Counted from the first letter of the stretch, positions 20,174 through 29,802 are shown. The stretch: DNA of 64,000 nucleotides from Synechococcus sp. PCC 7502 (GCF_000317085.1 NC_019702.1:1642394-1706393); one strand, 5' to 3'. Notes: generated from the letters alone by a model not told the origin. Numbers and translations are program-made.

Positions 20174-21208
20174 ATGAAATTTAGTGAGCTAATTATTGCC
20201 TTGGGTTTAGGAGAAAATTTAAGCCTTGATTATGGTGATCCAGAAATTTCTGGAGTTTCTACTTTATTAGAAGCTCAGCCCAAGGATTTAGGTTTTTTAG
20301 AAAGTAGTCGCTTTTTTCCGCAACTAACTGAAACTAAAGCGGGAGCATTATTTATTAATACCGATCCACAGGTTTTAGAGCTGGTTAACTCCCTTAAGAT
20401 TCCCTATCTATCGGTACCACAGCCTCGGCTTTTATTTGCAAGGGCGATCGCTTTATTTTATCCACCTAAACCCGCTAAATCTGGTATTCATCCCACCGCC
20501 GTAATTGAATCTGATGTGGAAATTGGCGCAGAGGTTTATATTGCCCCCCACGTGGTAATTGGCTCAGGTTCTAAAATTGGGAATGGTGTAGTTATATACC
20601 CTAATGTCACTATTTATGAAGATGTAATCATTGGCGATCGCACTGTTCTCCATGCTAATTGTGTAATCCATGAACGTAGCGAAATTGGTAAAAATTGTGT
20701 AATTCATAGTGGCGCAGCAATCGGGGCTGAAGGATTTGGCTTTGTTCCCAGCAGTGATGGGACTTGGGCAAAAATGCAGCAGGTGGGTAAAACTATTCTG
20801 GAAGATAATGTGGAAGTAGGATGTAATGCAGCAATTGATCGAGGTGCGGTGGGCGATACCCGCATTGGGAAAGGTAGCAAAATTGATAATCTAGTCCAAA
20901 TCGGTCATGGTTGCCAACTAGCAGAAAATTGTTTGATGGCAGGACAGTCAGGCTTAGCGGGGGGGGTAAAACTTGGCAGAAATGTGATCTTAGCAGGGCA
21001 AGCAGGTATTGCTAATCATATTAAAGTGGGCGATCGCACGATAATTGGAGCGCAATCAGGGGTGGGACAAGACCTAGATGCTAATTTACAGATTTTAGGT
21101 GCACCTGCGATCGATGCTAAAACCTTTATTAAAGCTGCTGCTTTATTTAGGCGGTTACCAGAAATCTATAAAATTGTCAAAAACTTACAAAAACGTTTTC
21201 AAGACTAG
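20174..21208 (+). CDS. lpxD: UDP-3-O-acylglucosamine N-acyltransferase
   Basis: Adds the N-linked acyl chain in lipid A biosynthesis, third step of the Raetz pathway. N-terminal LpxD-specific domain ~1-100 (SGVSTLLEAQPKDLGFLES), then a left-handed beta-helix of hexapeptide repeats from ~105 to ~290 (e.g. IGAEVYIAPHVVIGSGSKIG). The catalytic His is in LVQIGHGCQLAENC. A C-terminal helical segment (AALFRRLPEIYKIVKNLQKR) completes the fold. 344 aa is normal. Other lpx genes are not in the window. Transcribed toward tRNA-Lys; the upstream neighbour is a dead gene, so it is probably independent. Confidence 0.95.
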   Translation: MKFSELIIALGLGENLSLDYGDPEISGVSTLLEAQPKDLGFLESSRFFPQLTETKAGALFINTDPQVLELVNSLKIPYLSVPQPRLLFARAIALFYPPKPAKSGIHPTAVIESDVEIGAEVYIAPHVVIGSGSKIGNGVVIYPNVTIYEDVIIGDRTVLHANCVIHERSEIGKNCVIHSGAAIGAEGFGFVPSSDGTWAKMQQVGKTILEDNVEVGCNAAIDRGAVGDTRIGKGSKIDNLVQIGHGCQLAENCLMAGQSGLAGGVKLGRNVILAGQAGIANHIKVGDRTIIGAQSGVGQDLDANLQILGAPAIDAKTFIKAAALFRRLPEIYKIVKNLQKRFQD

Positions 21209-21278
21209 CTTAAATAGTTTATCAATTTGTGATATATTTACACTCTCTTTGAGAAAAAGAAGGGCTTTGAGATAATAA

Positions 21279-21350
21279 GGGTGACTAGCGCAACGGTAGC
21301 GCATCGGACTCTTAATCCGCTGGTTCTGGGTTCGAATCCCAGGTCACCCA
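21279..21350 (+). tRNA. tRNA-Lys (CUU)
   Basis: 72-nt cloverleaf: acceptor GGGTGAC/GTCACCC, discriminator A, D-arm GCGC/GCGC, T-arm CTGGG-TTCGAAT-CCCAG, anticodon loop CTCTTAA giving anticodon CTT. No CCA is encoded. The first base pair of the anticodon stem is a mismatch (T-C), the rest pair. Confidence 0.93.
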
Positions 21351-21562
21351 TCCAAGACGCACTAACACTTTCAGTCAATAAAACTTTACCTAGCAAGTGT
21401 TTGAACGGATGACCTTATGGCGGTTTGTACTGTTTTATGCTTTTATATGCTGTCTTTATTAATGTCCCAAGAATTGTCCTAGGCGGTTGTCCCGTATGTC
21501 CCCACTCAAAACGCCTGCTGCTGCTAACGATCGCCTCAAGTCTGGCAATATACGAATTAATA

Positions 21563-22609
21563 TTAATTACCTAGTTTTGTGAGATTACATTGATATAAAT
21601 ATCCAGCAGCATCAGTTGCCAGAATAGTCTTATCATCCATAAACAGAACCCCTGTAATTCCTACGGATGATATTTTCTGTTCTTGTAACACTTTACCTGT
21701 GATCGATGAAATAATCCTGACATAGCCTTTATCATCAGCGATCGCAATAATGTTTTTGGAACTAATATCCAGACTACTAATTTGCGAATTAACTTGCAAC
21801 AGCTTCCTAATTTGTCCGTTATCAATATCAATTTGTGCCAAATCGCCTGTGAAATATCCAACTATTAATTTATTACCCGATTCAAAAAACTTTAAAGCAT
21901 TAATTCGGCTTTCTATGGGCTGAAATTTTACAGAATCAACTTTTCCTTTGGAAATATCTTTTGGTAAAAAAAGAACTACAATCTCTCCACTATCATAGCT
22001 AACTGCAAATTTAGATGTATTGGCGGTATTTGTAGGAACAACTGCTAAATTTCTAGCAACCCCGATTGAACGATATATTTTATAACTATCACCCGTAGTC
22101 TCTAATAAACTCTTAAGAAGATTAATTTGAACTGAGCCATCATCGGAAGAAGATATTAGATAATTATTAGTAATAAAGGAATCAGTAACAGCAGCTTTAT
22201 GAATTGGGATCGAAAAATTCTGACCAGCATTAACAAGGGATGCGTTACCCGAATATATTGCTGAAGAAATTATTGATTGTCCATTCCAAACCCCGTACCT
22301 AGACTTAAATAGTTTGCCACATTTATCTAAGTAAATATTTTTTTGTGGTTCCAAGCTTGTATTCAGAATAACTAAATTGCAGTTTTCAAAACCTACTACT
22401 AATTGCTTATTAATTTTACTTTGATCAATAAAGCTAGGACTACCATATCGACTTAAGTCAATTTTTTTGATAATAAGATCTTGCTCTTGAGCTAGAGACT
22501 GAGAAGTTTCAAATCCACCTAAAAAAATTAGAGAAAATAGAAATAAAATTAATCTCTTTTGATTAAAGTTTTTATTAAAAATATTGAAAATTTTTTTTAA
22601 CATGCCCAT
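21563..22609 (-). CDS. Exported WD40-like beta-propeller protein (copy 1)
   Basis: 348-residue protein with an N-terminal signal segment (about residues 15-40, ending SLAQEQ). The rest consists of ~40-residue beta-propeller repeats; a key block is AAVTDSFITNNYLISSSDDG followed by GVARNLAVVP. The same block, in the same order, occurs in the two propeller proteins at 24.9-26.9 kb, so the three are paralogues; this copy has diverged most and lacks clear GH/WD dipeptides. It begins 2 bp after the DctP-like gene on the same strand and is therefore cotranscribed with it. Likely a periplasmic scaffold; no enzymatic motif seen. Confidence 0.8.
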   Translation of the reverse strand: MGMLKKIFNIFNKNFNQKRLILFLFSLIFLGGFETSQSLAQEQDLIIKKIDLSRYGSPSFIDQSKINKQLVVGFENCNLVILNTSLEPQKNIYLDKCGKLFKSRYGVWNGQSIISSAIYSGNASLVNAGQNFSIPIHKAAVTDSFITNNYLISSSDDGSVQINLLKSLLETTGDSYKIYRSIGVARNLAVVPTNTANTSKFAVSYDSGEIVVLFLPKDISKGKVDSVKFQPIESRINALKFFESGNKLIVGYFTGDLAQIDIDNGQIRKLLQVNSQISSLDISSKNIIAIADDKGYVRIISSITGKVLQEQKISSVGITGVLFMDDKTILATDAAGYLYQCNLTKLGN

Positions 22610-22611
22610 AA

Positions 22612-23742
22612 TTAACTAAATTTAACTCCAGTTTTTTGTTCTAACTTAGACTTAATTAGTGATTTCGCCTGTGAATTAAGTTGATTATAAATTGACTTAT
22701 ATATTGGGATTAATTTTTGCACTGCTTCAGAGCAATCTGGTTGAGTCGCAGTCATACCATACTTTGTTGTCAATTCTTTATAAATAGCAGAGTTATAATC
22801 TTCCTGTGCTTTAATTTGCTTTGCTTGATATACAGGTAATAATTCTGAAATGACTTTACGATTAGATTGAGATAACTTATTCCAAAAGTTAGAGTTAAAA
22901 AAAGTGTTATAGCCCGACCAAGCGTGATTAGTCATATTCAAATATTTAGTAACTTCATACAGGGCAAATCCTTTTGCTATTGATAATGGATTTTCTTGAG
23001 CTTCTACAATCTGATTTTTAAGAACATCATAGACTTCATTCATCGTAAAAAACTTGGGATTGGCACCGAGGGCTTGCATTGCTTGTTGAAAGTCATTAGA
23101 TGGGGGAATCCGAATAATTAAGTCTTTGAAGTTATCTAAGTTATAAATGGGTTTTGCTGCAACGGATGTAATATTACGCATCCCATTATCAAAAGTACCC
23201 TTGGGTAAATACTTGAGGTTATATTTAGCAACTGAGCGATCAAGAATTTCGGCAAAAACAGGTTGATTAATTATTTCAAAAACTTCCTTAGAAGATTGAT
23301 AGATAAACGCTAGATTTTGAATGCCAATTACATCTGAAGCTAATTTATCAATAATTGGAGCCGCCACACTTACAACCTCAAATCGTCCAGTTGATACCAA
23401 TCGTACAGCTTGGGGATCGCCACCTTGAAGCGCAGCATCCTGAGGCAGAGGAGAAATGAAAAGTTCGCCATTGGTTTTCTCAAAAACATCCAGCCATAGG
23501 GCTTCTAGGTTTTGATGTAAGGGACTAGATTTCGGCTGATTATGGAGATGAAAGGCTTTAATTTTAGCTTTCCCATAATTTTTTCCGTATTCTCCGGGAA
23601 GTCCTAATACTTTTTCTAATTCAGTTTCAAGGCTAGTATCTGATAATTTTGTATCCTTGGCAGCTAGTTTTTCCACTCCAATGGCTGTAAGGGAGGTTAC
23701 ACCTGCCATTAATAAAAAATTTTTACGGGAGAATTTCATCAC
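22612..23742 (-). CDS. TRAP-type solute-binding protein (DctP family)
   Basis: Periplasmic binding protein of the TRAP transporter class, typically for carboxylates. It has a Tat-like leader (SRKNFLLMAGVTSLTA), then the DctP fold: HLHNQPKSSPLHQ, GELFISPLPQDAALQGGD, DNGMRNITS and IIRIPPSNDFQQAMQALGAN; the Arg in the IRIPPS segment is the usual carboxylate ligand region. 376 aa. No DctQ or DctM permease gene is near, so it is an orphan in this window. It is the first gene of a two-gene unit with a propeller protein 2 bp downstream. The start is either GTG 23742 or the next codon, ATG 23739; a GAGG element precedes both. Confidence 0.88.
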   Translation of the reverse strand: MMKFSRKNFLLMAGVTSLTAIGVEKLAAKDTKLSDTSLETELEKVLGLPGEYGKNYGKAKIKAFHLHNQPKSSPLHQNLEALWLDVFEKTNGELFISPLPQDAALQGGDPQAVRLVSTGRFEVVSVAAPIIDKLASDVIGIQNLAFIYQSSKEVFEIINQPVFAEILDRSVAKYNLKYLPKGTFDNGMRNITSVAAKPIYNLDNFKDLIIRIPPSNDFQQAMQALGANPKFFTMNEVYDVLKNQIVEAQENPLSIAKGFALYEVTKYLNMTNHAWSGYNTFFNSNFWNKLSQSNRKVISELLPVYQAKQIKAQEDYNSAIYKELTTKYGMTATQPDCSEAVQKLIPIYKSIYNQLNSQAKSLIKSKLEQKTGVKFS

Positions 23743-23842
23743 ACTTTACCTCTCAAATAAAATATTAGTTATATGAACAAATAAAAAAATGAAATCTGAT
23801 AACTGTCTTTAGAGTATCTGTATGCAGTATCTTAAGACTCTT

Positions 23843-24619
23843 TTAAGTAAGGTGCCCATAATATAACTTTGTGTCATATTTAAAATTGACAACTCCATTA
23901 CTCGAATGTTCAGCAAATAGTTCTTGAAGCAAAGTAGTCATTGCCTTAAACTGACGATTATCGTCTAAGGGTATATAAGAAGAGGATAAAGTTCTTCCAA
24001 GTAGTCCGTCATAATCAAAAATTTGCTCATTAGGAAACTGTTTAAGTTGATATTTAGAGTGACCAAAGAACTCATTCAAAATGTCTTCATTTACATTTTT
24101 ATGATTGACTTGTTCATAATCAGTACTATTTTTAAGTAAAAAATATTCATATGCTTTTAAAAAAGGAGTCGTATCAGTTTGACGATCATTCCAAATCAGC
24201 ACTACCCAAGACTGGGGATTTAATAGCCGCAAAAACTCACGTCTAGCTTTTTGTAGATCAAACCAATGAAAGGACTGTCCTGCCACAATAAAGTCGATAC
24301 TAAGAGACTTAAGAGTAGTTAATTCAGCGGAACCGTCTATACTAGTAAAGTTAGGATATAGTTTAAGTAAGGACTCAGCCTCCGTCCGCATTTCTCTATT
24401 AGGCTCAACCCCAAATACCTGATTGCCATTTTTCAAGAAAAGTTCGGATAATATACCAGTTCCTGAGCCAATGTCTGCAATGACCGATGAAGGCGATAAA
24501 TCTAGTTGATGTGACAGATAACCAATAATTTCATTAGGATAAGAGGGTCGGTACTTGTTGTAATACATGACCCGGCTAGAAAATCTTGTTTCTGCATCTG
24601 TAACTTTATTTGTGTCCAT
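23843..24619 (-). CDS. SAM-dependent methyltransferase (class I, UbiE/BioC-like fold)
   Basis: 258 aa, cytosolic. The SAM-binding motif I is VIADIGSGTGILSELFLKNG, with post-I acidic VFGVEPNREMR and motif II-like SIDFIVAGQSFHWFDLQKA, which is common in methyltransferase type 11 proteins described as YcgJ/ubiquinone-biosynthesis-like. N-terminal YYNKYRPSYPNEII is also frequent in this group. Substrate unknown. It is ~100 bp upstream of the dctP-like gene on the same strand and could be part of that unit. AT-rich like its neighbours. Confidence 0.85.
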   Translation of the reverse strand: MDTNKVTDAETRFSSRVMYYNKYRPSYPNEIIGYLSHQLDLSPSSVIADIGSGTGILSELFLKNGNQVFGVEPNREMRTEAESLLKLYPNFTSIDGSAELTTLKSLSIDFIVAGQSFHWFDLQKARREFLRLLNPQSWVVLIWNDRQTDTTPFLKAYEYFLLKNSTDYEQVNHKNVNEDILNEFFGHSKYQLKQFPNEQIFDYDGLLGRTLSSSYIPLDDNRQFKAMTTLLQELFAEHSSNGVVNFKYDTKLYYGHLT

Positions 24620-24900
24620 TATTGTTCCTCAAAAAACAGGGCTTTATCTAAAAATACTTGAATTATAGGAACTCTCTATGTTCTGCTGATTTGCTTAATG
24701 GGGTTAAGACTCAGGTTGAGTTGTGGCATAGGGATTCAGAAACACGTTGTCTGATTTATAACTTCTTAACTATGTAATACTTCTCAATGTTCGATTTGAG
24801 TTTAGTTACATTAATGTTAAAGTAAGCCAAATACTAGCACTCTAAGGTTCTAAATTAACCTGATTTTAGATGCTTAAAACTCTATCTAGAGGAGTCAACA

Positions 24901-25884
24901 TTGAGCAATCAATTTCTCATTTGTTTATTACTTATTCTTATTTGGGGGGGCAGAACAGAGATAGGTTCGTCTGATACTCTTATCCCTGTCACTTCTTCAA
25001 TGTCTGCTGCTCCCCTCAAGATTAAACAACAGTTTACTGTCGCAAAGGTTGCGTTAAATCGCATCTACTTTAGTCCAAATGGACAAAGTGTAGTAACGGC
25101 TTCCGCATCTGGAGTGGCATCGCTTTGGTCGCTGACGGGAGACTCCTTGTCCACCATGGATGGTCAAAAACCACCAATGTTTAATGCTAGGTTTTCGCCT
25201 AATGGGCAGACTGTTGCTACTACTGGCTATGATGGCACAATTCGTTTATGGAATACACAAGGAAAGCTCTTAAAACAACGACAACCTCATAGAGCTGCTG
25301 TGACGGATATTCTCATATTCCTTAACGAGAAGTTCATTGTTACTAGTTCCGATGATGGGCAAACCCAGATTTTTAATCGAGATGGCATAAAACTTGCTGG
25401 GATAATCAAACCAGGTACAGCGCGAAATTTAGCCTTCACCACCCAAGGTAATCTGATTGCCAGTGCCTATGATAGCGGAACCGTATATGTAATAAATCCC
25501 AATGGTGAAATTCAACACGAGATTGTTACAGGTCAAGGCAGAATTAATAATGTTAGGTTTAGTCCTAGTGGTAAGCAAATCTTAACATCAGGGATAAACG
25601 GGACTGCTAAGCTTTGGCAACTCAATGGTCAATTACTAGCTGAATTGAAAGCAAGTTCAATAGGCTGGGTGAATAGTGCAGCATTTCATCCCAACGGACG
25701 TTTGATTGCAACTGCAAGTGATGATGGCATACTCCGTCTTTGGCAAACCAATGCTGAACTTTTATATAGTATGCCTCTTGGGGAAAGTAATAAGCTGACT
25801 AGCCTTGACTTCTCATCGGATGGAAAGAAATTAGCGGTGGTTAGTAATAAGGGACAAGTCTGGATCGTTGATGTTTCTAACTAG
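24901..25884 (+). CDS. Exported WD40 beta-propeller protein (copy 2)
   Basis: 327 residues starting at TTG; the start is supported by AGAGGAG at 24888-24894, six bases upstream. N-terminal hydrophobic signal (residues 3-20). About seven WD40-type repeats follow, with FSPNGQTVATTGYDGTIRLW and SDDGILRLW clearly visible. Shares AAVTD...TSSDDG...ARNLAF with copies 1 and 3, and GQGRINNVRFSPSGKQ with copy 3. The downstream copy 3 overlaps or nearly touches its stop codon, so copies 2 and 3 form an operon. The family normally serves as a protein-binding platform; no enzymatic domain is attached. Confidence 0.88.
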   Translation: MSNQFLICLLLILIWGGRTEIGSSDTLIPVTSSMSAAPLKIKQQFTVAKVALNRIYFSPNGQSVVTASASGVASLWSLTGDSLSTMDGQKPPMFNARFSPNGQTVATTGYDGTIRLWNTQGKLLKQRQPHRAAVTDILIFLNEKFIVTSSDDGQTQIFNRDGIKLAGIIKPGTARNLAFTTQGNLIASAYDSGTVYVINPNGEIQHEIVTGQGRINNVRFSPSGKQILTSGINGTAKLWQLNGQLLAELKASSIGWVNSAAFHPNGRLIATASDDGILRLWQTNAELLYSMPLGESNKLTSLDFSSDGKKLAVVSNKGQVWIVDVSN

Positions 25885-25894
25885 AGAGATACCT

Positions 25895-26908
25895 GTGAAT
25901 AAGAAATTCTTACCTGCCTTGGCTTTAAGTTTCAGTTTAGGACTAAGCACTTGTTTTATCCCCGGAACCGTTGGTCTAAATATCTCCCCAAATTTAAGGC
26001 AAAGCTCAGTTAAAAGACTTTCAAATCGTCTAAAACTGGAAGTTATGTCGCAATTTCAAGGGCATCAATTAACGGGAGAAGCGATTATCCATATTCACTA
26101 TAGTAGGGACGGTCGCTATTTACTTTCTGTGGCTACGGATGGATTGGCTAAACTTTGGGCTACGGATGGAAAGTTTATTCGAGCATTTGTGGGACAGCCT
26201 GTAGCTATGGTTTTTAATGGGGCATTTAGTTCTGATAGTAGCCAAATTGTTACTGCTAGCTATGATGGCGTGGCAAGGATATGGAGTTTACAGGGGCAAG
26301 TCCTACGGGAACTACGGGGGCATACCTCAGGGGTTACAGATGTTAAATTTCTCTCTGAAGAACAAGGTATTGTCTCAAGTTCAGATGATGGAACAGTGAG
26401 ATATTGGTCGAAAGATGGAAATAACTGGTTTACCGTGCCTAAGACAGGGGTCAGCCGCAATATGGATATTTCACCTCAAGGCAACCTGCTGGCAGTTACC
26501 CAAGATATTGGCACCATAACTCTATTAAGTTCTCGGGGAGATATTATCCGAACCATTGGAACTGGACAGGGTCGGTTAAATAGCGTTAGCTTTAGTGCCG
26601 ATGGAAAGCTAATAGTGACTGCTGGGTTTGATGGAACTGCTCGTGTTTTTACTTTAGATGGCAAGGAAATTGTCAAACTCAAGGTTTTAGATAAAGGCTG
26701 GGTTACAGGGGCAGCCTTCAGTCGGGATAAGTTAATTGCAACTGTGTCGGATGACGGTATTTTGAGACTATGGGATTTAGACGGCAACTTACTAGATAGT
26801 TTTAACCCTGGATTAGAACGTTTAGGGAGTGTTGCTTTTCATCCTGATGGTAAGAATCTAGCTATCGCCGCATACCATGGCACCTTAATTTTATTGAAAA
26901 TTAAGTAA
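25895..26908 (+). CDS. Exported WD40 beta-propeller protein (copy 3)
   Basis: Chosen start GTG 25895 (11 bp after the copy 2 stop, with AGAGAG nearby), giving a standard signal peptide NKKFLPALALSFSLGLSTCF; an upstream in-frame TTG 25868 or ATG 25871 would overlap copy 2 and put a charged extension before the signal. WD40 repeats throughout: TASYDGVARIWSLQGQ, VSSSDDGTVRYW, TAGFDGTARVF, VSDDGILRLWDLDG. Sequence is clearly closer to copy 2 than to copy 1, indicating a recent tandem duplication. A Cys in the signal region (STCF) could be a lipobox-like site but is not a canonical one. Length 337 aa. Confidence 0.86.
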   Translation: MNKKFLPALALSFSLGLSTCFIPGTVGLNISPNLRQSSVKRLSNRLKLEVMSQFQGHQLTGEAIIHIHYSRDGRYLLSVATDGLAKLWATDGKFIRAFVGQPVAMVFNGAFSSDSSQIVTASYDGVARIWSLQGQVLRELRGHTSGVTDVKFLSEEQGIVSSSDDGTVRYWSKDGNNWFTVPKTGVSRNMDISPQGNLLAVTQDIGTITLLSSRGDIIRTIGTGQGRLNSVSFSADGKLIVTAGFDGTARVFTLDGKEIVKLKVLDKGWVTGAAFSRDKLIATVSDDGILRLWDLDGNLLDSFNPGLERLGSVAFHPDGKNLAIAAYHGTLILLKIK

Positions 26909-27216
26909 AGAACACTCTAATTTGAAGTATGAACCAAATAATGCTTAAAGGCTAGGAATAATATCCAGCATAAACTTTAATTTCTAGGGTTTGTATATTT
27001 CATACCTCGATCTGCAACGCCCTAATTTGAACTTGGGTGGCTTACTTGAAAAAGATCGTTTCTAATCAATAGACTTTATCGGCAATAAGAGTGCAAAAAT
27101 GACTTCAAAGTTTCACACAGAGAGCATTTGACGCTTGTTTTTTCGATCTGTGAAATCCTTGTATATCAAGGACTCTGCTATTTCCAATTAACTCTAATGT
27201 TTAAGAAGAGAGAAGC
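26909..27216. other. Intergenic gap between convergent genes
   Basis: 308 bp between propeller copy 3 (plus) and the GlcG-like gene (minus). No clear terminator hairpin, ORF or RNA is seen. Confidence 0.4.
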
Positions 27217-27750
27217 TTATAGGTCTGATAGGATAGCATCACGCCCTTTCAGAGCGCAGCCTTCGTCTATCATTCCCACTGGGGTGCCAGAAACTCCTAG
27301 TCCGCCAACAAGTTTTCCTTGAGACATAAGCCTAACTCCACCGGGGAATAATGTAATACCCCGTAGCGGGTCAGCAGGCATTGGCCAAATCCCTACACCG
27401 TTTGCTCCCTTGGCTTGCATGGAAGCAAGGATTCCTGATGTTGTGTCTAGGTTATGGTTGTTCGCTAGAGTAACAGCAGAATAGGCTTTGTTGAAAGATG
27501 TTTGAACTGTGTGTACTCCAGCTCCATCACTGCGAATGACAACAATCACATTCCCTTCAGGATTAACAACCGTTACAGTAGTGCCATAACCCTCTTTGCG
27601 GCATGCAGCAATAGCCGACTCTGCAGCCTTAATCGCAATTGTGGAAGAAAGCACAGGGGTTTGTTCAAGAGCTGTTCCTGGACAGGCAGGAATTATGAAA
27701 AAAATGAGTCCAAGTAGCGTCTTGACAGTGGTTTTTATTTGAATAAGCAT
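27217..27750 (-). CDS. Exported GlcG/HbpS family protein
   Basis: 177 aa with an N-terminal signal peptide (about 1-28) followed by a GlcG/HbpS (DUF336) domain: IAIKAAESAIAACRKEGYG, VVNPEGNVIVVIRSDGAG, FNKAYSAVTLAN and GGLGVSGTP are diagnostic. HbpS of Streptomyces binds haem and signals redox stress; others in the family are of unknown function or associated with glycolate or diol use. It is transcribed in the same direction as the seven-gene unit upstream but separated from the deacetylase gene by 155 bp, so it may be a last member or an independent gene. Confidence 0.88.
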   Translation of the reverse strand: MLIQIKTTVKTLLGLIFFIIPACPGTALEQTPVLSSTIAIKAAESAIAACRKEGYGTTVTVVNPEGNVIVVIRSDGAGVHTVQTSFNKAYSAVTLANNHNLDTTSGILASMQAKGANGVGIWPMPADPLRGITLFPGGVRLMSQGKLVGGLGVSGTPVGMIDEGCALKGRDAILSDL

Positions 27751-27905
27751 AGATTTCCTTAAACCTAATTTAAATTGTTAGTAGCGAACGCAGTCTGTTG
27801 ACTAAGATAAAAATTTTGAGAAATGGACAGTAGATTCAATCAATAACAAGATAACTCAATTCGAGTCTTAGTCAGCTTGAAACCAATGGATGTCAACTAA
27901 TGATT

Positions 27906-28910
27906 TTAGGTTGTCTTCTTGACAAAATTAGGCACGTTAGGATAAACATTTTGAATATCTTCACGAATGGTGCGTTTGTCATTAATGGCAAAGTTAGCTA
28001 TATCAATCTTTTTCATAAAAATCACCCCAGGTTTTTTGATCACATAGTTCAGAAAATTTTTAAACACATCAACATGTTCAGGACGCTGTAACCGATCATG
28101 CATAGTAACTGCCATCATCCGACGACGGTAGGCAGCTTCTTCGTAAAGTCCGTCAAATGAGCGGATTAATTCTGTTAAATACTGCTCTGATGAAAAATAG
28201 CGGGCTTCATAGGCACGAATATCATTCATATAGACTGCATAGGGAACCACAGCAATTGACTTACCATTATTGAGATTGACAATAAAAGGTTCATCCCGGC
28301 TAACATCATCAATGTGATAGACAAAACCTAATTCATTCAAAACAGAAAGAATATTGACGGAACCGCGTAGCCCAGGAGCATTGTAACCCACGGGTTTCTG
28401 ACCCGTAACTTTAAGTACCATATCCACATTGCGTTGAATAAATGCTTTTTCCTGGTCCGCCGTCATGTTAAATTCGTTGTCCCAATTCCATCCGTGGGCT
28501 GCCGCTTCATGTCCCCGTTGAACAATTTCTTTGGCACGCTCTGGATACATTTCTACCGTGCGCCCGGACATGTGGGATGTCATCTTAATCTTGTATTTGT
28601 CTAATAGGTCAAGAATCCGAGGTACGCCTTCTGTATAGCCATAGCGATACCAAGTAATTGTTGGCATATCGTAGTAATCTGGTGGCGGCGTGAAGTTGCC
28701 AAGCGGAGTCGAGGCACCAGCCGGAGGTTGACTGCCAGTTTCAAACATCAAAGAGAGAGATATGGGCAGACGAATGCCATCGGGCCAGAATTTACCGTCT
28801 TTGATCGATTGAACTTGAGCTTTTGATGTTAAGGGATGAGTGAGAGCAAAGGTAGCCATAGCTCCAACACTCGCTGCCAGTCCTTGCTTGAATAACTCTC
28901 TTCTGTGCAT
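27906..28910 (-). CDS. Tat-exported polysaccharide-deacetylase-like hydrolase (PuuE/HpPgdA type)
   Basis: 334 aa. N-terminal twin-arginine leader (HRRELFKQGLAASVGAMATF) then a NodB-type barrel. Motifs fit the PuuE/cyclic-imidase/HpPgdA branch rather than chitin deacetylases: SLMFETGSQPP in place of TFDD, GHEAAAHGWNWDNE as the metal His motif, GYNAPGLRGS, and a C-terminal MHDRLQRPEHV. Members of this branch hydrolyse C-N bonds in small amides or deacetylate glycans. Seventh gene of the operon starting at 32992, 14 bp after the alpha/beta-hydrolase gene. Substrate unknown; periplasmic location is inferred from the leader. Confidence 0.87.
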   Translation of the reverse strand: MHRRELFKQGLAASVGAMATFALTHPLTSKAQVQSIKDGKFWPDGIRLPISLSLMFETGSQPPAGASTPLGNFTPPPDYYDMPTITWYRYGYTEGVPRILDLLDKYKIKMTSHMSGRTVEMYPERAKEIVQRGHEAAAHGWNWDNEFNMTADQEKAFIQRNVDMVLKVTGQKPVGYNAPGLRGSVNILSVLNELGFVYHIDDVSRDEPFIVNLNNGKSIAVVPYAVYMNDIRAYEARYFSSEQYLTELIRSFDGLYEEAAYRRRMMAVTMHDRLQRPEHVDVFKNFLNYVIKKPGVIFMKKIDIANFAINDKRTIREDIQNVYPNVPNFVKKTT

Positions 28911-28924
28911 AATGAAAAACTCCT

Positions 28925-29800
28925 TTAGGGTTGAAATGTTGTCAGAATTGCTTCAAGAATTTTCTCTGGAGCTTCTTCGGGGATATAATGCCCACATTGC
29001 TCAAGTACATAGCTCGTGATTCTATCGCAATAGGGTGACAATCCATTATAAATTAATGACTTCGTAGCAAATTCTCCACCCATAGCAAAAATCGGCTGAT
29101 GGAAGCGAGTTTCAGGGCTTAAGGTATTAGTTTTAATACTTTCATCAATGAAGGAATACCATAGAAATCCTGCTTTCATGGCATGGGGACGACTGTAGTA
29201 TCTGACATAGAAATCAATGACATCAGCAGAGAGATTTTCCTTACGAATGGATTTATTTGTAAAGTACCAAGATAGATATTCTTTTTCTTTCCCTTGGACT
29301 AGGTCTGATGCCAAATCACTATTTTTATGAAAATAAAACTGCCACACCTTTGCCGCATTGACGACAGAGAAGAAATCGGCACTAACTAAACCAGGAATTG
29401 CAGCATCAACCAATCCCGCCCCTTGAATTGATGCAGGAAATAGTTTGAGTAGGGTAAAGGCAACCCATGCCCCCACATCATGTCCCACTAAGTAAAAAGA
29501 GGTAATTTGTTTTTGAGCTAAATAGGCGATCGCTTCTTGGGCAGCCGTAGCACAATCATAGGCTCCATCAGGAATATCGGAATCACCTTGCCCCCTTAAG
29601 TCTAGGGCAATCACATAAAAAGACTTACCTAATTTTTCTAATAAAAGTCGCCAAGCATAACAGGTTTGAGGCCAGCCACCTAGTAATAATAAAGGTTTTC
29701 CTGTTCCACCCTCAATCGCATGTAAAGTAACACCAGAAACTGCAGTAAAAGTATGTTGAAATCCTGATGGCAGAGGAATAGGAATAAAAGTATCTTTCAT
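28925..29800 (-). CDS. Alpha/beta-hydrolase, epoxide hydrolase-like
   Basis: 291 aa, no signal peptide. The nucleophile elbow reads VGHDVGAW, that is Asp rather than Ser, as in soluble epoxide hydrolases and haloalkane dehalogenases. The oxyanion region is GGWPQTCYAWR (family norm HGFPQTWYEWR, so the first His is Gly here), and the catalytic His is in CGHYIPEEAPE. A cap domain occupies ~140-230. The stop is 2 bp upstream of... that is, its start follows the epimerase gene by 2 bp, so they are coupled. The epoxide or ester substrate is unknown. Confidence 0.87.
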   Translation of the reverse strand: MKDTFIPIPLPSGFQHTFTAVSGVTLHAIEGGTGKPLLLLGGWPQTCYAWRLLLEKLGKSFYVIALDLRGQGDSDIPDGAYDCATAAQEAIAYLAQKQITSFYLVGHDVGAWVAFTLLKLFPASIQGAGLVDAAIPGLVSADFFSVVNAAKVWQFYFHKNSDLASDLVQGKEKEYLSWYFTNKSIRKENLSADVIDFYVRYYSRPHAMKAGFLWYSFIDESIKTNTLSPETRFHQPIFAMGGEFATKSLIYNGLSPYCDRITSYVLEQCGHYIPEEAPEKILEAILTTFQP

Positions 29801-29802
29801 GA

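Noticed and set aside
26260-26460. Minus-strand frame inside propeller copy 3
   Set aside because: Shadow frame in WD40 repeats.
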